Shown here one piece after another: positions 1 to 10,108 of a stretch of DNA of 40,978 nucleotides. Source of the DNA: Phytophthora quininea (taxonomy: Eukaryota; Oomycota; Peronosporomycetes; Peronosporales; Peronosporaceae); the NCBI GenBank assembly GCA_011947345.1, contig JAAVTG010000529.1, forward strand, positions 1 to 40,978, given 5' to 3'. Position numbers and translations under genes: made by a program. The notes beneath the pieces are model-generated. The model searched no databases. It had not been told where the DNA came from and saw only the letters and a list, made by a program, of their open reading frames with translations. Each line of letters begins with the position of its first letter. The stretch's first letter is position 1.

Positions 1-1873
1 CAGTACGAGTCGTACAGTGCAACTGACGCGACGTAAGCGTTGCCGTACTGCATAGCGTACAGACCAAGGTCGCGCTTGCGGTTGTTCTTGGAGACATGGT
101 TCATCGGTTCCGTGTCCAGGATCAGAAGGTTCACGTTCTCGCCGCTAGCAAGGACTTGATGCACGCCCGAGGCTCCAACATCACGCGAGAACTCTTCGCT
201 TCCCAAGATCCACTGGCTCAACGGAGCAAAGTACTGCTTCAGAGCGTAAATCTCTGCGAGCACGCCACCTTCGTGCTGCTCGTTCTCAAGCAAAATCAGG
301 ATCTCGTTGGCAAGCGCATCGTGCTTCGGCTGCTTCACCAGCCACCGAGTAAGGCACTCAAGCAGACGCTGCGATGCAATGCTCTTTGCGTGCTGGCCTT
401 CAACAAGTGCCTTGACCTTGTCCTTCAACTGTTGACGCTTAGCCAAAATGCCCAGGTGCACTCCAAAGCCAAATTCACCGTTCTCAAGGGCGACATCACT
501 CGCCTGCTTGTCCTGCTTTTTCCAGATCGTCGTGGAGCGCACAAGGTTGGCGACCACCGCGCGTTTCTCGAACAGCTGCAACAGCATCTTCACGTAAGGG
601 CTTCGAAGCCGTCCTTCGACGACACATACGAGTTCACAAGCTGCGTAGACGCCGAGACCTTGGCGTTGAATTTCTCGGTAGCAGCGGGGGACACAACAAC
701 GAATCCATTTTGCAGTTTGTCGGCAGCGAGCTCTTCTACCAGCGTTCGTGCAGTCACCACATCAAACACGGAATCGCTAACACTGAACGCGTACTTGCCG
801 CCGATGACGCTGGGAGCAGGCTTGTTCTGCCATTCCTCAGACTGGAACGAGGCCAGCACGTCCATGAACAGCGGCTCGCCGACGTTCGTAGAGTCATCCA
901 TGCGGTCCAAAACGGCAAACTTGGTGGCAGTGGCAGGCACAACGCTCAGGAAGGCGCTCGTGGACCACGGGCGGAACAGACGCACCGAGATGACACCAAC
1001 CTTGGCCTTCCAGTTAGTGTAGAGCGACTCGACGGCATCCTTGACGACGCTGGAGGCCGTGCCCATGACCACTAGCACCTGTTCAGCCTCGGGGTGGCCA
1101 AAGTACTCGAAGAGCTGGTAGCCCTTCTTGGCGAAAACCTGCTTGATCACGTCCTCGACGACTTCTGGGACGGCGTTGTACTTGGCGATGCATTCCGGAG
1201 ATACCTGGAAGTAGAGCTCTGCGTCGTCGGCGTTGTTGGTGACACCAGACTTGCTGAGCACCAGCTGACGGAACGCAGGCGCGTCAGACGCGTTCTTGAG
1301 GCCGATGAGGTTGGCCAGGTACTCATAATCCACCAGGGAGCTGCTGAACTTGCTGGAGGAGGCAGCGATCTTTTGCTGCAGATCGTTGTGAGCCATTTCG
1401 CCGTCGTAGACGTGCAGGAACGGCACGTTGGCGCGCAGTGACGCGACGTGCGCCAGCAACGCCATGTCCTCGGTCTCGGAGGCGCTGAGCGAGTTGAGGA
1501 TGACGAAGCCCGTCTGACGCACGGCCATGAGGTCCGAGTGCTCGCGCGCCACGACGTGCACTACGGCCGGCAGCTGCGCGCTGCTGAGCTTGTACATGAC
1601 TGGCACCATCTGCAGCAGCGCCGAGGGCGAGGACGCGAACAGCGTCACGAACTGGCCGCGCTTGGCGGCCTCGTAGGCGCGCTCGATCAGCTCCTGGCCG
1701 GCGGCGCTCTCCTCGACCTTGCCCACCTGGTCGAACACGTTGCGGCGTGCGCTGACAATGTACTTTTCCAGCGCCGAGCCGAAGGGCACGGGCTGCACCA
1801 GGTACGAGAAGTCGCTCAGCGCGTAGGCGACGTGGCTCACGGCCTCCTCCACCGCGACGACAGGCTGCGCCAT
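1..1873 (-). CDS. MET5: Sulfite reductase (NADPH) hemoprotein beta subunit, MET5/ECM17-like, N-terminal part (runs off left edge)
   Basis: Starts at the ATG at 1873 (MAQPVVAVEE). The visible part is the pyruvate:ferredoxin-oxidoreductase-like (PFOR-like) front half found in fungal-type MET5 proteins. A segment with AHVASLRANVPFLHVYDG matches the PFOR-fold module, followed by a degenerate thiamine-diphosphate domain (NVNLLILDTE, then KRDLGLYAMQYGNAYVASVA). The siroheme/4Fe-4S domain would lie beyond base 1. The same front module occurs in the MET10-like gene at 10823, so the two are paralogous in part. The reading frame breaks once: a CCC on the coding strand (plus 598-600) needs one more C to join ...DGFEA to PYVKMLLQLFE; without it the frame stops at 590. 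The family role is reduction of sulfite to sulfide in cysteine synthesis, together with MET10. A divergent PFOR-type enzyme is the alternative, but loss of the TPP motif (LVRSTTI where PFOR has GCSSI) argues for MET5. Confidence 0.78.
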
Positions 1874-2576
1874 GGTTGTGTGATGTGATGTGTGTATGGG
1901 AGGCGTCGACTTGGGCCGGAGGTCAAACTAGCGGAAGCCGCGCGGAATGCCGAATGAGGCGCTCACCACCCGAACCAGGCGAGCAGCTTGAAGCGACTGA
2001 CGCTGTGCTGTCACCGAATCTGCAGCTATCTTTCGGGCCGCTACTATGGCGGATTGTATGCCCGTCCAGTCACTGGGACACGCGGAGGAGATTGGCGAAA
2101 CGACGCTGGCCAATCACACGCTGTGAGAGGATCGACGCGACGTAAACCGGCAACGTTGGCGCAACACGAGCGCAACTTGGCGGGACCGTCGCGGAAGGCG
2201 TGATCGGGCTGATTGGACGGGAGCGCCTGTGCGCGGCTAGCAATCGCCGCGTGTGCGCAGGAAACGAAGGAGTGCTCTGCTTGGCGGTGGTTCGCAAAGT
2301 GTCCGACCCGCGCGAGATCACGAACCAAGCACTAAAATTGGGTTAGTCGCGCACCGACTTGGGTTTTGTATGCTACCAAAATAGTACTTGGATTTTGTAG
2401 ACGACCAAAATATACTTGATCAAAGTATGTATTGGGATTGCACCACGTTTTTGACATTTAGTCGCACTCCTCTCGGACACCACGCACTTTGCGCTTGCCG
2501 CCGCTGCCATTTCCCGTTTGAGCATCAAGGAGATCACCGGTCCGCCACTTCCATCGACGACGGCCAAGCTTCGACT
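1874..2576. promoter_or_regulatory. Shared upstream region of the divergent MET5-like and siroheme methyltransferase genes
   Basis: These 703 bases separate two divergently transcribed genes of one pathway, so both promoters must lie here. Near the right end, 2507-2520 (CCATTTCCCGTTTG) matches the oomycete initiator consensus TCATTYYNCAWTTT at 11 of 14 positions and lies 57 bases before the start codon at 2577. At 2357-2414 there is an imperfect 29-bp tandem duplication (ACTTGG-TTTTGTA...ACCAAAATA). I see no convincing coding region. That the two genes are co-regulated is inference. Confidence 0.5.
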
Positions 2577-3557
2577 ATGACCACAACCAAGGGCAAGATG
2601 CTGCTGGTGGGCGCTGGGCCGGGCGACCCAGAGCTGCTCACACTCAAGGCCTACCGCGCGCTGCAGGAGGCCGAGCTGGTGCTGACCGACCGCCTGGTGC
2701 CCGACGAGATCCTGGCACTCGCCAAGTGCGAGGTGCGCGTGGCGCGCAAGCGCTGCGGCAAGGCTGACCTGGCGCAGGCCGAGCTGGACGCCTGGGGCCT
2801 GGACGCGCTCGCGCAGGGCAAGCGCGTGGTGCGGCTCAAGAACGGCGACCCGTTCATGTACGGCCGCGGCGGCGAGGAGGCCGTCATCTACTCTGAGGCG
2901 GGCTTCGATGTCGAGGTGATCCCGGGCATCTCGAGCTCGCTCTCAGCGCCCGCGAGCGCCGGCATCCCGGCGACCATGCGCGACATCGCCGACCAGGTGC
3001 TCGTATGCACGGGCCACGGCAAGCAAGACCGCTACCCGAACCTGCCCGAGTACTGCGACCACCGCACGACGGTCTTCCTCATGGCCATCGGCCGCATCGA
3101 AGGACTCACGGCGGCGCTACAGAACGAGCGCGGATTCCCGAGCGACCTGCCCGCTGCCATCATCCATGCCGCCACCATGAGCGACGCGTCCACCGTGCGC
3201 AGCACGCTGGGCGAGATCGCCGCCGAGGTGCGTCGCCGCGGCATCCAGCCTCCGGGGACGCTCGTGCTGGGCAACGTCGTGAATGCGCTGACGTACCTCA
3301 AGAACTACGACGCCGTGAAGGATGCGCAAGCCGATCGGCCCCACGAGAGCGCACCCAAGTACAAGATCTCGTACGCGCCGCTGTCGTGTCTGCCCGAGCT
3401 GGACCTGGGCGAGCACATTGTGCTGAATGCCAAGTCCAAGCGTCCGGAGGTATTTGGCTTCGAGTTGACGGTCATGAACGTGCTGATGCTGGCGGTGGTC
3501 ATGTCTTCCGTCGTGTACTCACTCGCGTCAGGCGTCGTGACTTTGGAGGCGTTCTAG
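2577..3557 (+). CDS. Uroporphyrinogen-III C-methyltransferase (siroheme synthesis) with C-terminal membrane helix
   Basis: An intact 326-residue protein. The ATG at 2577 (MTTTKGKMLLVGAGPGDPEL) is chosen because family similarity begins directly after it; the open frame upstream to 2388 has no similarity. It has the SUMT motifs in order: VGAGPGDPELLTLKA near residue 10, RVVRLKNGDPFMYGRGGEEA near residue 80, VIPGISSSLSAPASAGIP near residue 115, and the later TLVLGNVV. The family transfers two methyl groups from S-adenosylmethionine to uroporphyrinogen III, giving precorrin-2 for siroheme (yeast MET1; C-terminal part of E. coli CysG). Siroheme is the cofactor of the divergent neighbour. Unusual: the last 35 residues hold a hydrophobic stretch of about 23 residues (VMNVLMLAVVMSSVVYSLAS...) ending six residues from the stop, which looks like a tail anchor. 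Confidence 0.92.
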   Translation: MTTTKGKMLLVGAGPGDPELLTLKAYRALQEAELVLTDRLVPDEILALAKCEVRVARKRCGKADLAQAELDAWGLDALAQGKRVVRLKNGDPFMYGRGGEEAVIYSEAGFDVEVIPGISSSLSAPASAGIPATMRDIADQVLVCTGHGKQDRYPNLPEYCDHRTTVFLMAIGRIEGLTAALQNERGFPSDLPAAIIHAATMSDASTVRSTLGEIAAEVRRRGIQPPGTLVLGNVVNALTYLKNYDAVKDAQADRPHESAPKYKISYAPLSCLPELDLGEHIVLNAKSKRPEVFGFELTVMNVLMLAVVMSSVVYSLASGVVTLEAF

Positions 3558-3633
3558 GGAGAGTTTCTTACTGTATCGAATCAAAATATGTATTTAATAC
3601 TTGCAAGACGATGTTCTCCACGTCCAACTTCAT

Positions 3634-3659
3634 GATGAATGTCTTGCAAGACATTCATC
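3634..3659. repeat. Perfect 26-bp palindrome between the methyltransferase and dynamitin genes
   Basis: Arms GATGAATGTCTTG and CAAGACATTCATC are exact reverse complements with no spacer. Beyond one mismatch the outer two bases (3631-3632 with 3661-3662) pair again. The core TTGCAAGAC also occurs at 3601. It lies 77 bases after the methyltransferase stop and 75 bases before the next start. It could form a hairpin in the 3' or 5' untranslated RNA, or be a dimer binding site; the sequence alone does not decide. Confidence 0.6.
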
Positions 3660-3734
3660 TTGCAGCAAGGTCTAAAACAACGCAAAAGTTAAAGTATAAG
3701 CCTGTACTAAATTTTATTCGATGGGTACATAACT

Positions 3735-5256
3735 ATGACGGACTATTCAACCGAGAAGGAGGGGCCGAAGCGCAGGAAGGTCATGAGCACCGAGGTCTTC
3801 GAGACGCCCGAGCCAGAGGAGGCCTTCCGGCCCTACGCGCCGGCGAACCCATCGGCTCGACAGACGCGCGCGGGAGTGGGCATCGGCCCGGAGACTGAGG
3901 GCCACTTCCACGACAAGGTGAGTCGTCGAACCGCACGAGAAGATCGCAGCTGACTTACTTTTACTATGCGGACGTTGCAGAGCTCCATGGAGCTGGACGA
4001 GCACGAGGTGCCGGCCACACAGGCCTTCGAGGCGTTCATGGGGAAGATCTACAGTAAGTGAAGGAGAGACTCGGATGCAGACTTGGGTTTGAAGCTAATG
4101 TGGTGTCGCTGCGCAGAGCCGGCGCTGCCCAAGCAGACCGAATACGAGGCCTCGGCCGCCGAGAGCAGTGGCAAGGCCGCACTTGAGTCGCCTCTGGCGC
4201 GCTTCACGCGGCTGTCGCTGGAGCTGAAAGAGCTGGAGGCGGATCTGACGCTGCTGGCGGCTGACGCCGACCGCAAGAAGCACAAGGTGGTGGTGGACGC
4301 CGGCCAGGAGGCAGAGTTCAACGAAGTGATGCAGGGCCTCAATACTCTACAGCTCAATCTGGCAGCGCTGGAGAAGAACACGGCTTTCCAACCGTTCCTG
4401 CGCGCGGGGAGCAATGCTGGCGTAGCGTCTGCGAATGCAGATGCGGCTGTGAGTCTGCAGAAGGACCTCACTGCCAAATTCTTCCAGCAGATCGACGCGC
4501 TGAAGCGGCAGCAGCAAGGACAGACTGCTTCATCGGACGGCGCGCCTATCGTCTACGAAATCTACAGCAACGGAGAGCTGAACGCAGTCGACCGAGACGC
4601 CAAAACCCGCGTAGCTGCACTTGAAGCTCGGATCTCTACGTTGGAGAGGTCTGTTGGAAGCTTTCAAGGCCAGGAACTGCGCTTGGACGGCTTGGGAACG
4701 CTGACGGGCGCTTCGGGGGCTGATTTGACTTCGGCGGTGGCCCAACTGGAACAACGGGTCGCGCTGATGAGCGAAAAAATCTAGATGCAGTCAAGACGCG
4801 TACCACAGCTCTCGTTCATGAGTTTACACTTATGAGCAAGTTGAAGCAGGCGCCCAGCGTTCAAGGTGCATTAAACTCCCAGGCTGACCGCGACCAGATC
4901 CAAAAGATATACGACCAGCTCAGCAGCCTTGACACTGTGACAGCCTCGGTTCCTGCCGTGGTCGACCGACTCATAACGCTGAAGGCGGCGCACGACGATG
5001 CAGTCAACATGACGACTCGTGTGAGCAAAATGGAGCAAACGCAGGCTTCCTTGGGCGAACTTTTGGGTTCCGACGCCGCTTTGCTGGCAAATGTAAGCAT
5101 TGTAAACTGGAAAGACAGGGATCGTGTTTCTGACTGACTTTTTTACTACAGATGGAGACCAGTCTGGCTGAAAACGTAAAAGTCTTCGAGTCCAACATCC
5201 AGCAACTTGACGAGCGCATGTCCAAGTTGCTTGTCCAGACGTCGGGTGGCCGCTAG
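3735..5256 (+). CDS. DCTN2: Dynactin subunit 2 (dynamitin, p50)
   Basis: Four exons: 3735-3917, 3981-4053, 4117-5092, 5152-5256, with GT..AG introns of 59-63 bases. The ATG at 3735 gives MTDYSTEKEGPKRRK. Splicing produces KIYKPALPKQTEYEA, a typical dynamitin start of the helical part. Later segments align along the family: VYEIYSNGELN, then LDAVKTRTTALVHE, VPAVVDRLITLKAAHDDA, and the C-terminal ESNIQQLDERMSKL. Most of the chain is predicted coiled coil, and the length of about 412 residues fits. Dynamitin builds the shoulder of dynactin, which couples dynein to cargo. One break: six A (4774-4779) must be seven to join MSEK to NLDAVKTR; otherwise the frame stops at 4784. No operon-like link with its neighbours. 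Confidence 0.87.
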
Positions 5257-5314
5257 ATGCGTGTTACTGTTTTGTCGTTGCTTTACTAGATGGTTGCCAT
5301 GACTTAAAAAGCGG

Positions 5315-8300
5315 CTACAGGCAAGCTCGGCGGTGTGGTGACCGCTGAGTTGTTCTTGCATTCTGGCGCGGGTTCGTAGGTTGGTGTGAGCGCACACACC
5401 GAGTTTCTAATAACCTTTGCCATGTCTTTTCCTCCGTGTCTTGCTTTGTGCGTCGCAGGCGGTTTTGTCGTATCTCCCAAAGGTACTTCATTTGCTTGTA
5501 CAGAATGTAAAGCTGACGGGAGTTGAAAAGCACCAGGAGCGTCACTTGCAGCACAATGACCAATGTGCCAACGATTTTTGTAGTTCCTGATCCGTTGAAG
5601 GCGTGAGGAATGAGCTGATAAGCGCGTACGTGACCATTTTCATGATGAACGCGATGGAGGAGCACACCGTTTGGAACTCCATGGAGTATGGCTCACTTTC
5701 AACGGTGAAGAGAAACATTCCAAGCTGCAGGGACATGAGCAACGTTAGCTGGGATGGCACGTCGCTGACGAGGCCGATAATAACTCCAGAGAGTATCTCG
5801 GCACCCATTTTGGCCACGAAAAAGTATCTGCTGCGGAAGTGGTAGTACTTGTAGTACGCCCCCAAGCGAACTTGAAATCTGGATTGGACAGTTCGCTTTC
5901 GGTCTTGTTCCTGATCTTCACGACTCCAACCACAATGAGTCCGAAGCACACCACAATGAGTGCAACCGTAGCAAACGCAAACGCACTATGGCTCCCGCTG
6001 TGCTGCTCCCGGTTGTAACGCATTTGGAACGAGCTTGTCATGCTCAGCGCGTATTCGCTAAGTAAGCAAATGGACAAGCAGGACTGGATCAGAAGGCGCA
6101 TTAACAGCTTCGCTCGAGGCAAGTCGTCCAAACGCTGGATCAACAACTCCAGTTTCCGGCGCAAAAGAAGGTAAAGCAGCGAGTACAACGTGGCCACAAC
6201 TGCCGCGACACCCCGACCACGCTGACGAATACGATCGCAGTTTTGGTGAACAGATCCTCTGGCTTGACGTTGATCCTCCTCGCGTATGCCAGAACTCCAG
6301 ATATGATGTCGCCGTCCGCAACCGTAAAATTTGCAGCGCTTTCGCTTGAGAGCTCACTCATCCCCGCGCTGGAGCCTGTCAGCTGGAAGTTACACCAGCC
6401 CAAAGAATCCGTGAAGTGGAAAAAGAAGTCCGGCGCTGACGGAAGGCTCAAGTGACTACTCGATGCAATAAATTGGAGATAATTCAGCATCATGAAGAGT
6501 CCTGTCAGGTCAAGTGCGGGAGCTGCGCCAACGCCGGACGCCGTTCCCGATACAACCGACATGCTGCTCGTCGCTATGCTGATCGCAGCACTCACTACAT
6601 TTCCAGTGACAGCCGTACCCACCAAGACGTTGGCAGAACCGCTCACAACATCAAGAGCTGGTCCAATTGAGTTTGTGAAATCGATAATCGCTCGATGGAA
6701 TTCTTCGCCGTCACTGGAGTAGCCATCGTTTGCATTCCTCGCGTTTGATATCGCGGCTGGATCACTGTTGCCAACGATGGCTTCAGCCAGACTGCCAGGT
6801 GCCAATGGACTATGAGCTAACGAAGACGCATCAACACTTTTCTTGTCGTTGGCTGTAGATTTTGAGGTTGAGGATCCCGCTGACAATGAATTGGATGAAG
6901 CTGCACCGGATACCAAGCTATCGGTGGTGGACGAATCTGTCCCCACCACTGAACCAGAAGAAGTGGTGTCGGTGGGTGGCCCCCGCTGCCACCTGAATTC
7001 GCTACTGGATTAATTGTTGCTGGTGATGTTTGTGTTGTGGCGGACGGAACTCCCGTCGATGGCAGCACGCTTGGCAATGCCTGTGTAGTCGACTGTGGGG
7101 CTGTTGTTGCTGTCGTCGCAATCTGTAAAGTGGATGACGGAGCTCCTGTCGATGGCTGTGTCGTCGCAGACTGTGAGGTTGCTGAAGGCTGGACTGTTCC
7201 AAAAGGTTGTGTTGTGTCGACGGGCTGGTTTGTCCCCGATGGTTGACCTGTAGCCGCAAGTTGCGTTGTTATTGACGGCTGCGAAGTTGCTAAAGGTTGA
7301 GGCATTGTCGAGGACAGAGATGTTGTGGACGTCGTTGGTATTCCAGTGGAGGTCTGGGTGGTGGCCGACGGGGCCCCTGGTGCTGCCGTCACCGGTGAAC
7401 CAGTCGGCTGTGTCGACGGCTGCGGTGCTGTTGGCGAAGTCGTCGTTGTGGGCTGCGTTGTCGTGCTCGGGGTTCCAGTGGCAGGCTGCGTCGTTGTCGA
7501 CGGGGCCCCTGGTGCTGCCGTCACCGGTGAACCAGTCGGCTGTGTCGACGGCTGCGGTGCTGTTGGCGAAGTCGTCGTTGTGGGCTGCGTTGTCGTGCTC
7601 GGGGTTCCAGTGGCAGGCTGCGTCGTTGTCGACGGGGCCCCTGGTGCTGCCGTCACCGGTGAACCAGTCGGCTGTGTCGACGGCTGCGGTGCTGTTGGCG
7701 AAGTCGTCGTTGTGGGCTGCGTTGTCGTGCTCGGGGTTCCAGTGGCAGGCTGCGTCGTTGTCGACGGGGCCCCTGGTGCTGCCGTCACCGGTGAACCAGT
7801 CGGCTGTGTCGACGGCTGCGGTGCTGTTGGCGAAGTCGTCGTTGTGGGCTGCGTTGTCGTGCTCGGGGTTCCAGTGGCAGGCTGCGTCGTTGTCGACGGG
7901 GCCCCTGGTGCTGCCGTCACCGGTGAACCAGTCGGCTGTGTCGACGGCTGCGGTGCTGTTGGCGAAGTCGTCGTTGTGGGCTGCGTTGTCGTGCTCGGGG
8001 TTCCAGTGGCAGGCTGCGTCGTTGTCGACGGGGCCCCTGGTGCTGCCGTCACCGGTGAACCAGTCGGCTGTGTCGACGGCTGCGGTGCTGTTGGCGAAGT
8101 CGTCGTTGTGGGCTGCGTTGTCGTGCTCGGGGTTCCAGTGGCAGGCTGCGTCGTTGTCGACGGGGCCCCTGGTGCTGCCGTCACCGGTGAACCAGTCGGC
8201 TGTGTCGACGGCTGCGGTGCTGTTGGCGAAGTCGTCGTTGTGGGCTGCGTTGTCGTGCTCGGGGTTCCAGTGGCAGGCTGCGTCGTTGTCGACGGGGCCC

Positions 8301-10108
8301 CTGGTGCTGCCGTCACCGGTGAACCAGTCGGCTGTGTCGACGGCTGCGGTGCTGTTGGCGAAGTCGTCGTTGTGGGCTGCGTTGTCGTGCTCGGGGTTCC
8401 AGTGGCAGGCTGCGTCGTTGTCGACGGGGCCCCTGGTGCTGCCGTCACCGGTGAACCAGTCGGCTGTGTCGACGGCTGCGGTGCTGTTGGCGAAGTCGTC
8501 GTTGTGGGCTGCGTTGTCGTGCTCGGGGTTCCAGTGGCAGGCTGCGTCGTTGTCGACGGGGCCCCTGGTGCTGCCGTCACCGGTGAACCAGTCGGCTGTG
8601 TCGACGGCTGCGGTGCTGTTGGCGAAGTCGTCGTTGTGGGCTGCGTTGTCGTGCTCGGGGTTCCAGTGGCAGGCTGCGTCGTTGTCGACGGGGCCCCTGG
8701 TGCTGCCGTCACCGGTGAACCAGTCGGCTGTGTCGACGGCTGCGGTGCTGTTGGCGAAGTCGTCGTTGTGGGCTGCGTTGTCGTGCTCGGGGTTCCAGTT
8801 GACGGAGTTCCTGGTGATGGGGTATCTGCAAGAATGGGTATGGTTGTTGTTACAGGTGCAGGTGAATTTGTAGGTGATGTCGAGGGCTGGGTTGTCGGTG
8901 GCGTAGCTGATGGACGAGTAGAAGACGAAGAAGGCTGCGTTGTCGTACTTGGTACGGAAGGCTGTGTAGTTGTAGAAGGACGAGTTGTCGTCGCCACTGT
9001 CGGCGTAATCGTCGGCGCTGTACTGAGTGGCGCTGTCGTTGTTGCTGGTAAATTTGTCGCTGTTGAAGATGGTGGTGGATTAGTAGATGTGGTGGGTGCT
9101 TCTGTTGCTGGCGGTGATGTTGGCGAATGTGTAGCTTGTGGTCCAGTTGTCGGTGGAGCCTTAGTATCTCCGAGCATCGGGATTGTTGGTGCATTTGTTA
9201 CTGTTCCCGAAGTTGGTGGTTCCGTCACGGTACCGGCAGTCGGCGCACTTGTTACTGTGGAAGTAGTTGGTGCGTCCGTCACCGCAGCTCGTTTGCCCAC
9301 TTGTTGAAGCCGGTGCATCTGTCGTTGTCGACACTGTTGGTGAATTCGTCGCAGGTGGCGAAGTCGGCGCTCTAGTTGGCGCATTCGTAGCCGGGGAGGG
9401 ATCGGCGAGTTTGTTGCTGGAGCTGAAGTTGGCGCATTGATGGTGGTGCCACCGGTGGAGCGGTTGGGGGATCTGTAGCTGGCGAGTTTGTTGGTGCCTC
9501 TGTCGCCGGCGACGAAGTTGTCGGAGGATCCGTCGATGGCGCCTGCGTTGGTGAAATTGAAGTCGGCACCTCCGACGGTGATGCAGTTGGTGATGGAGTT
9601 TTATTGCTGAGCATAGGAATGCCGCCGCTGCCGCCGAAAGGATCGCTTGTTGGTGCCTCAGTCGGCGCTGTCGTGGGGGCTGCAGTTGTAGGCATCGGCG
9701 CCTCGTACGTCAGCTTGCAATCTCCGGCGTTTGCCGTGCAGCAAATGAGGTTCTGTCTGTTCCACGCTGTGAACGTCTCCTTACAGCCCCCACTCGTGGA
9801 TTTGAGACTCCAACAATACGGCCCGCCGGAGCCTTGGTTGGACTGTGCGCAGCACCAATTGCTCCCGCTGTTGGCGTAGGCGCAGCTATAATACGCCCTC
9901 CCGGTCGAGAACGTTGGCGGGCCATCGAAGACGGGGTCTCCAGACTGGAGCTGCCGGCTGGGGGCACGCTTCGCAGATCATGGCCGAGAAGATCGTCGTC
10001 CAGGGTGTCTTCTGCTAGAATTGGCATCGTGGCCATCGCCAGCGCGACAGTGCTTTGCGCTACTAGCACCACTGCTGTTGCTAGCTGCACCCAGCGCCAT
10101 GTACGCAT
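5315..10108 (-). CDS. Giant membrane protein: signal peptide, 8-Cys domain, mucin-like Thr/Pro stalk, multipass TRP-like C-terminus
   Basis: Start ATG at 10108 (MRTWRWVQLATAVVLVAQST, a clear signal peptide). Then come a Cys-rich domain (plus about 9700-9900: YYSCAYA, NWCCAQSN, PYCW, CKETF, LICCT), about 900 residues of Thr/Pro/Ser with the 44-residue repeat at 7366-8799, an Asn/Ser-rich linker, and from about 6520 to 5430 a membrane region of roughly eight hydrophobic spans. Landmarks there are LQFIASSSHLSLPSAPDFFF, YYKYYHFRSRYFFVAKMGAE and ILSGVIIGLV. These resemble fungal TRP/FLC-type channel proteins; that is recognition by pattern, not a database hit. The tail is basic. The joined length is about 1600 residues. 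Frame breaks: 9960-9964, about 9445, 9405 and 9310, 6980-6984, about 6203, 5859-5863, 5575-5579; all fit one missing base except 9310 (net two missing or one extra). Likely in the plasma membrane with the stalk in the cell wall. Alternatively the head-stalk and the membrane part could be separate genes, but the frame runs on between them. Confidence 0.6.
7366..8799 (-). repeat. 132-bp coding tandem repeat, about 10.9 near-identical copies
   Basis: The period is exactly 132 bases: the string tgctgccgtcaccggtgaac recurs at 7381, 7513, 7645 and every 132 bases to 8701. Copies appear identical by eye, apart from diverged edges. On the minus strand each unit encodes 44 residues rich in Thr, Pro, Ser and Gln (containing TTTTSPTAPQPSTQPTGSPV and GAPSTTTQPATGTPSTTTQP), suited to O-glycosylation. 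Because 132 is divisible by three, copy number can change without shifting the frame. Identity between copies points to recent expansion or homogenisation. The true copy number may differ if the assembly collapsed the array. Confidence 0.97.

Noticed and set aside
96..1022. 308-residue plus-strand open frame
   Set aside because: It is antisense to the MET5-like gene, whose own frames match PFOR/MET5 segments on both sides of the break at 598-600.
2388..2576. N-terminal extension of the methyltransferase
   Set aside because: It runs through the AT-rich 29-bp repeat and the initiator-like element and has no family similarity; SUMT similarity begins right after the ATG at 2577.
7266..9307. Two long plus-strand open frames (535 and 660 residues) across the tandem repeat
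   Set aside because: They exist only because the 132-bp unit is a multiple of three with no stop in those frames. Their translations are repetitive Val/Gly or Leu/Ser strings with no flanking coding signal, whereas the minus strand gives a sensible Thr/Pro stalk joined to a signal peptide and a membrane domain.
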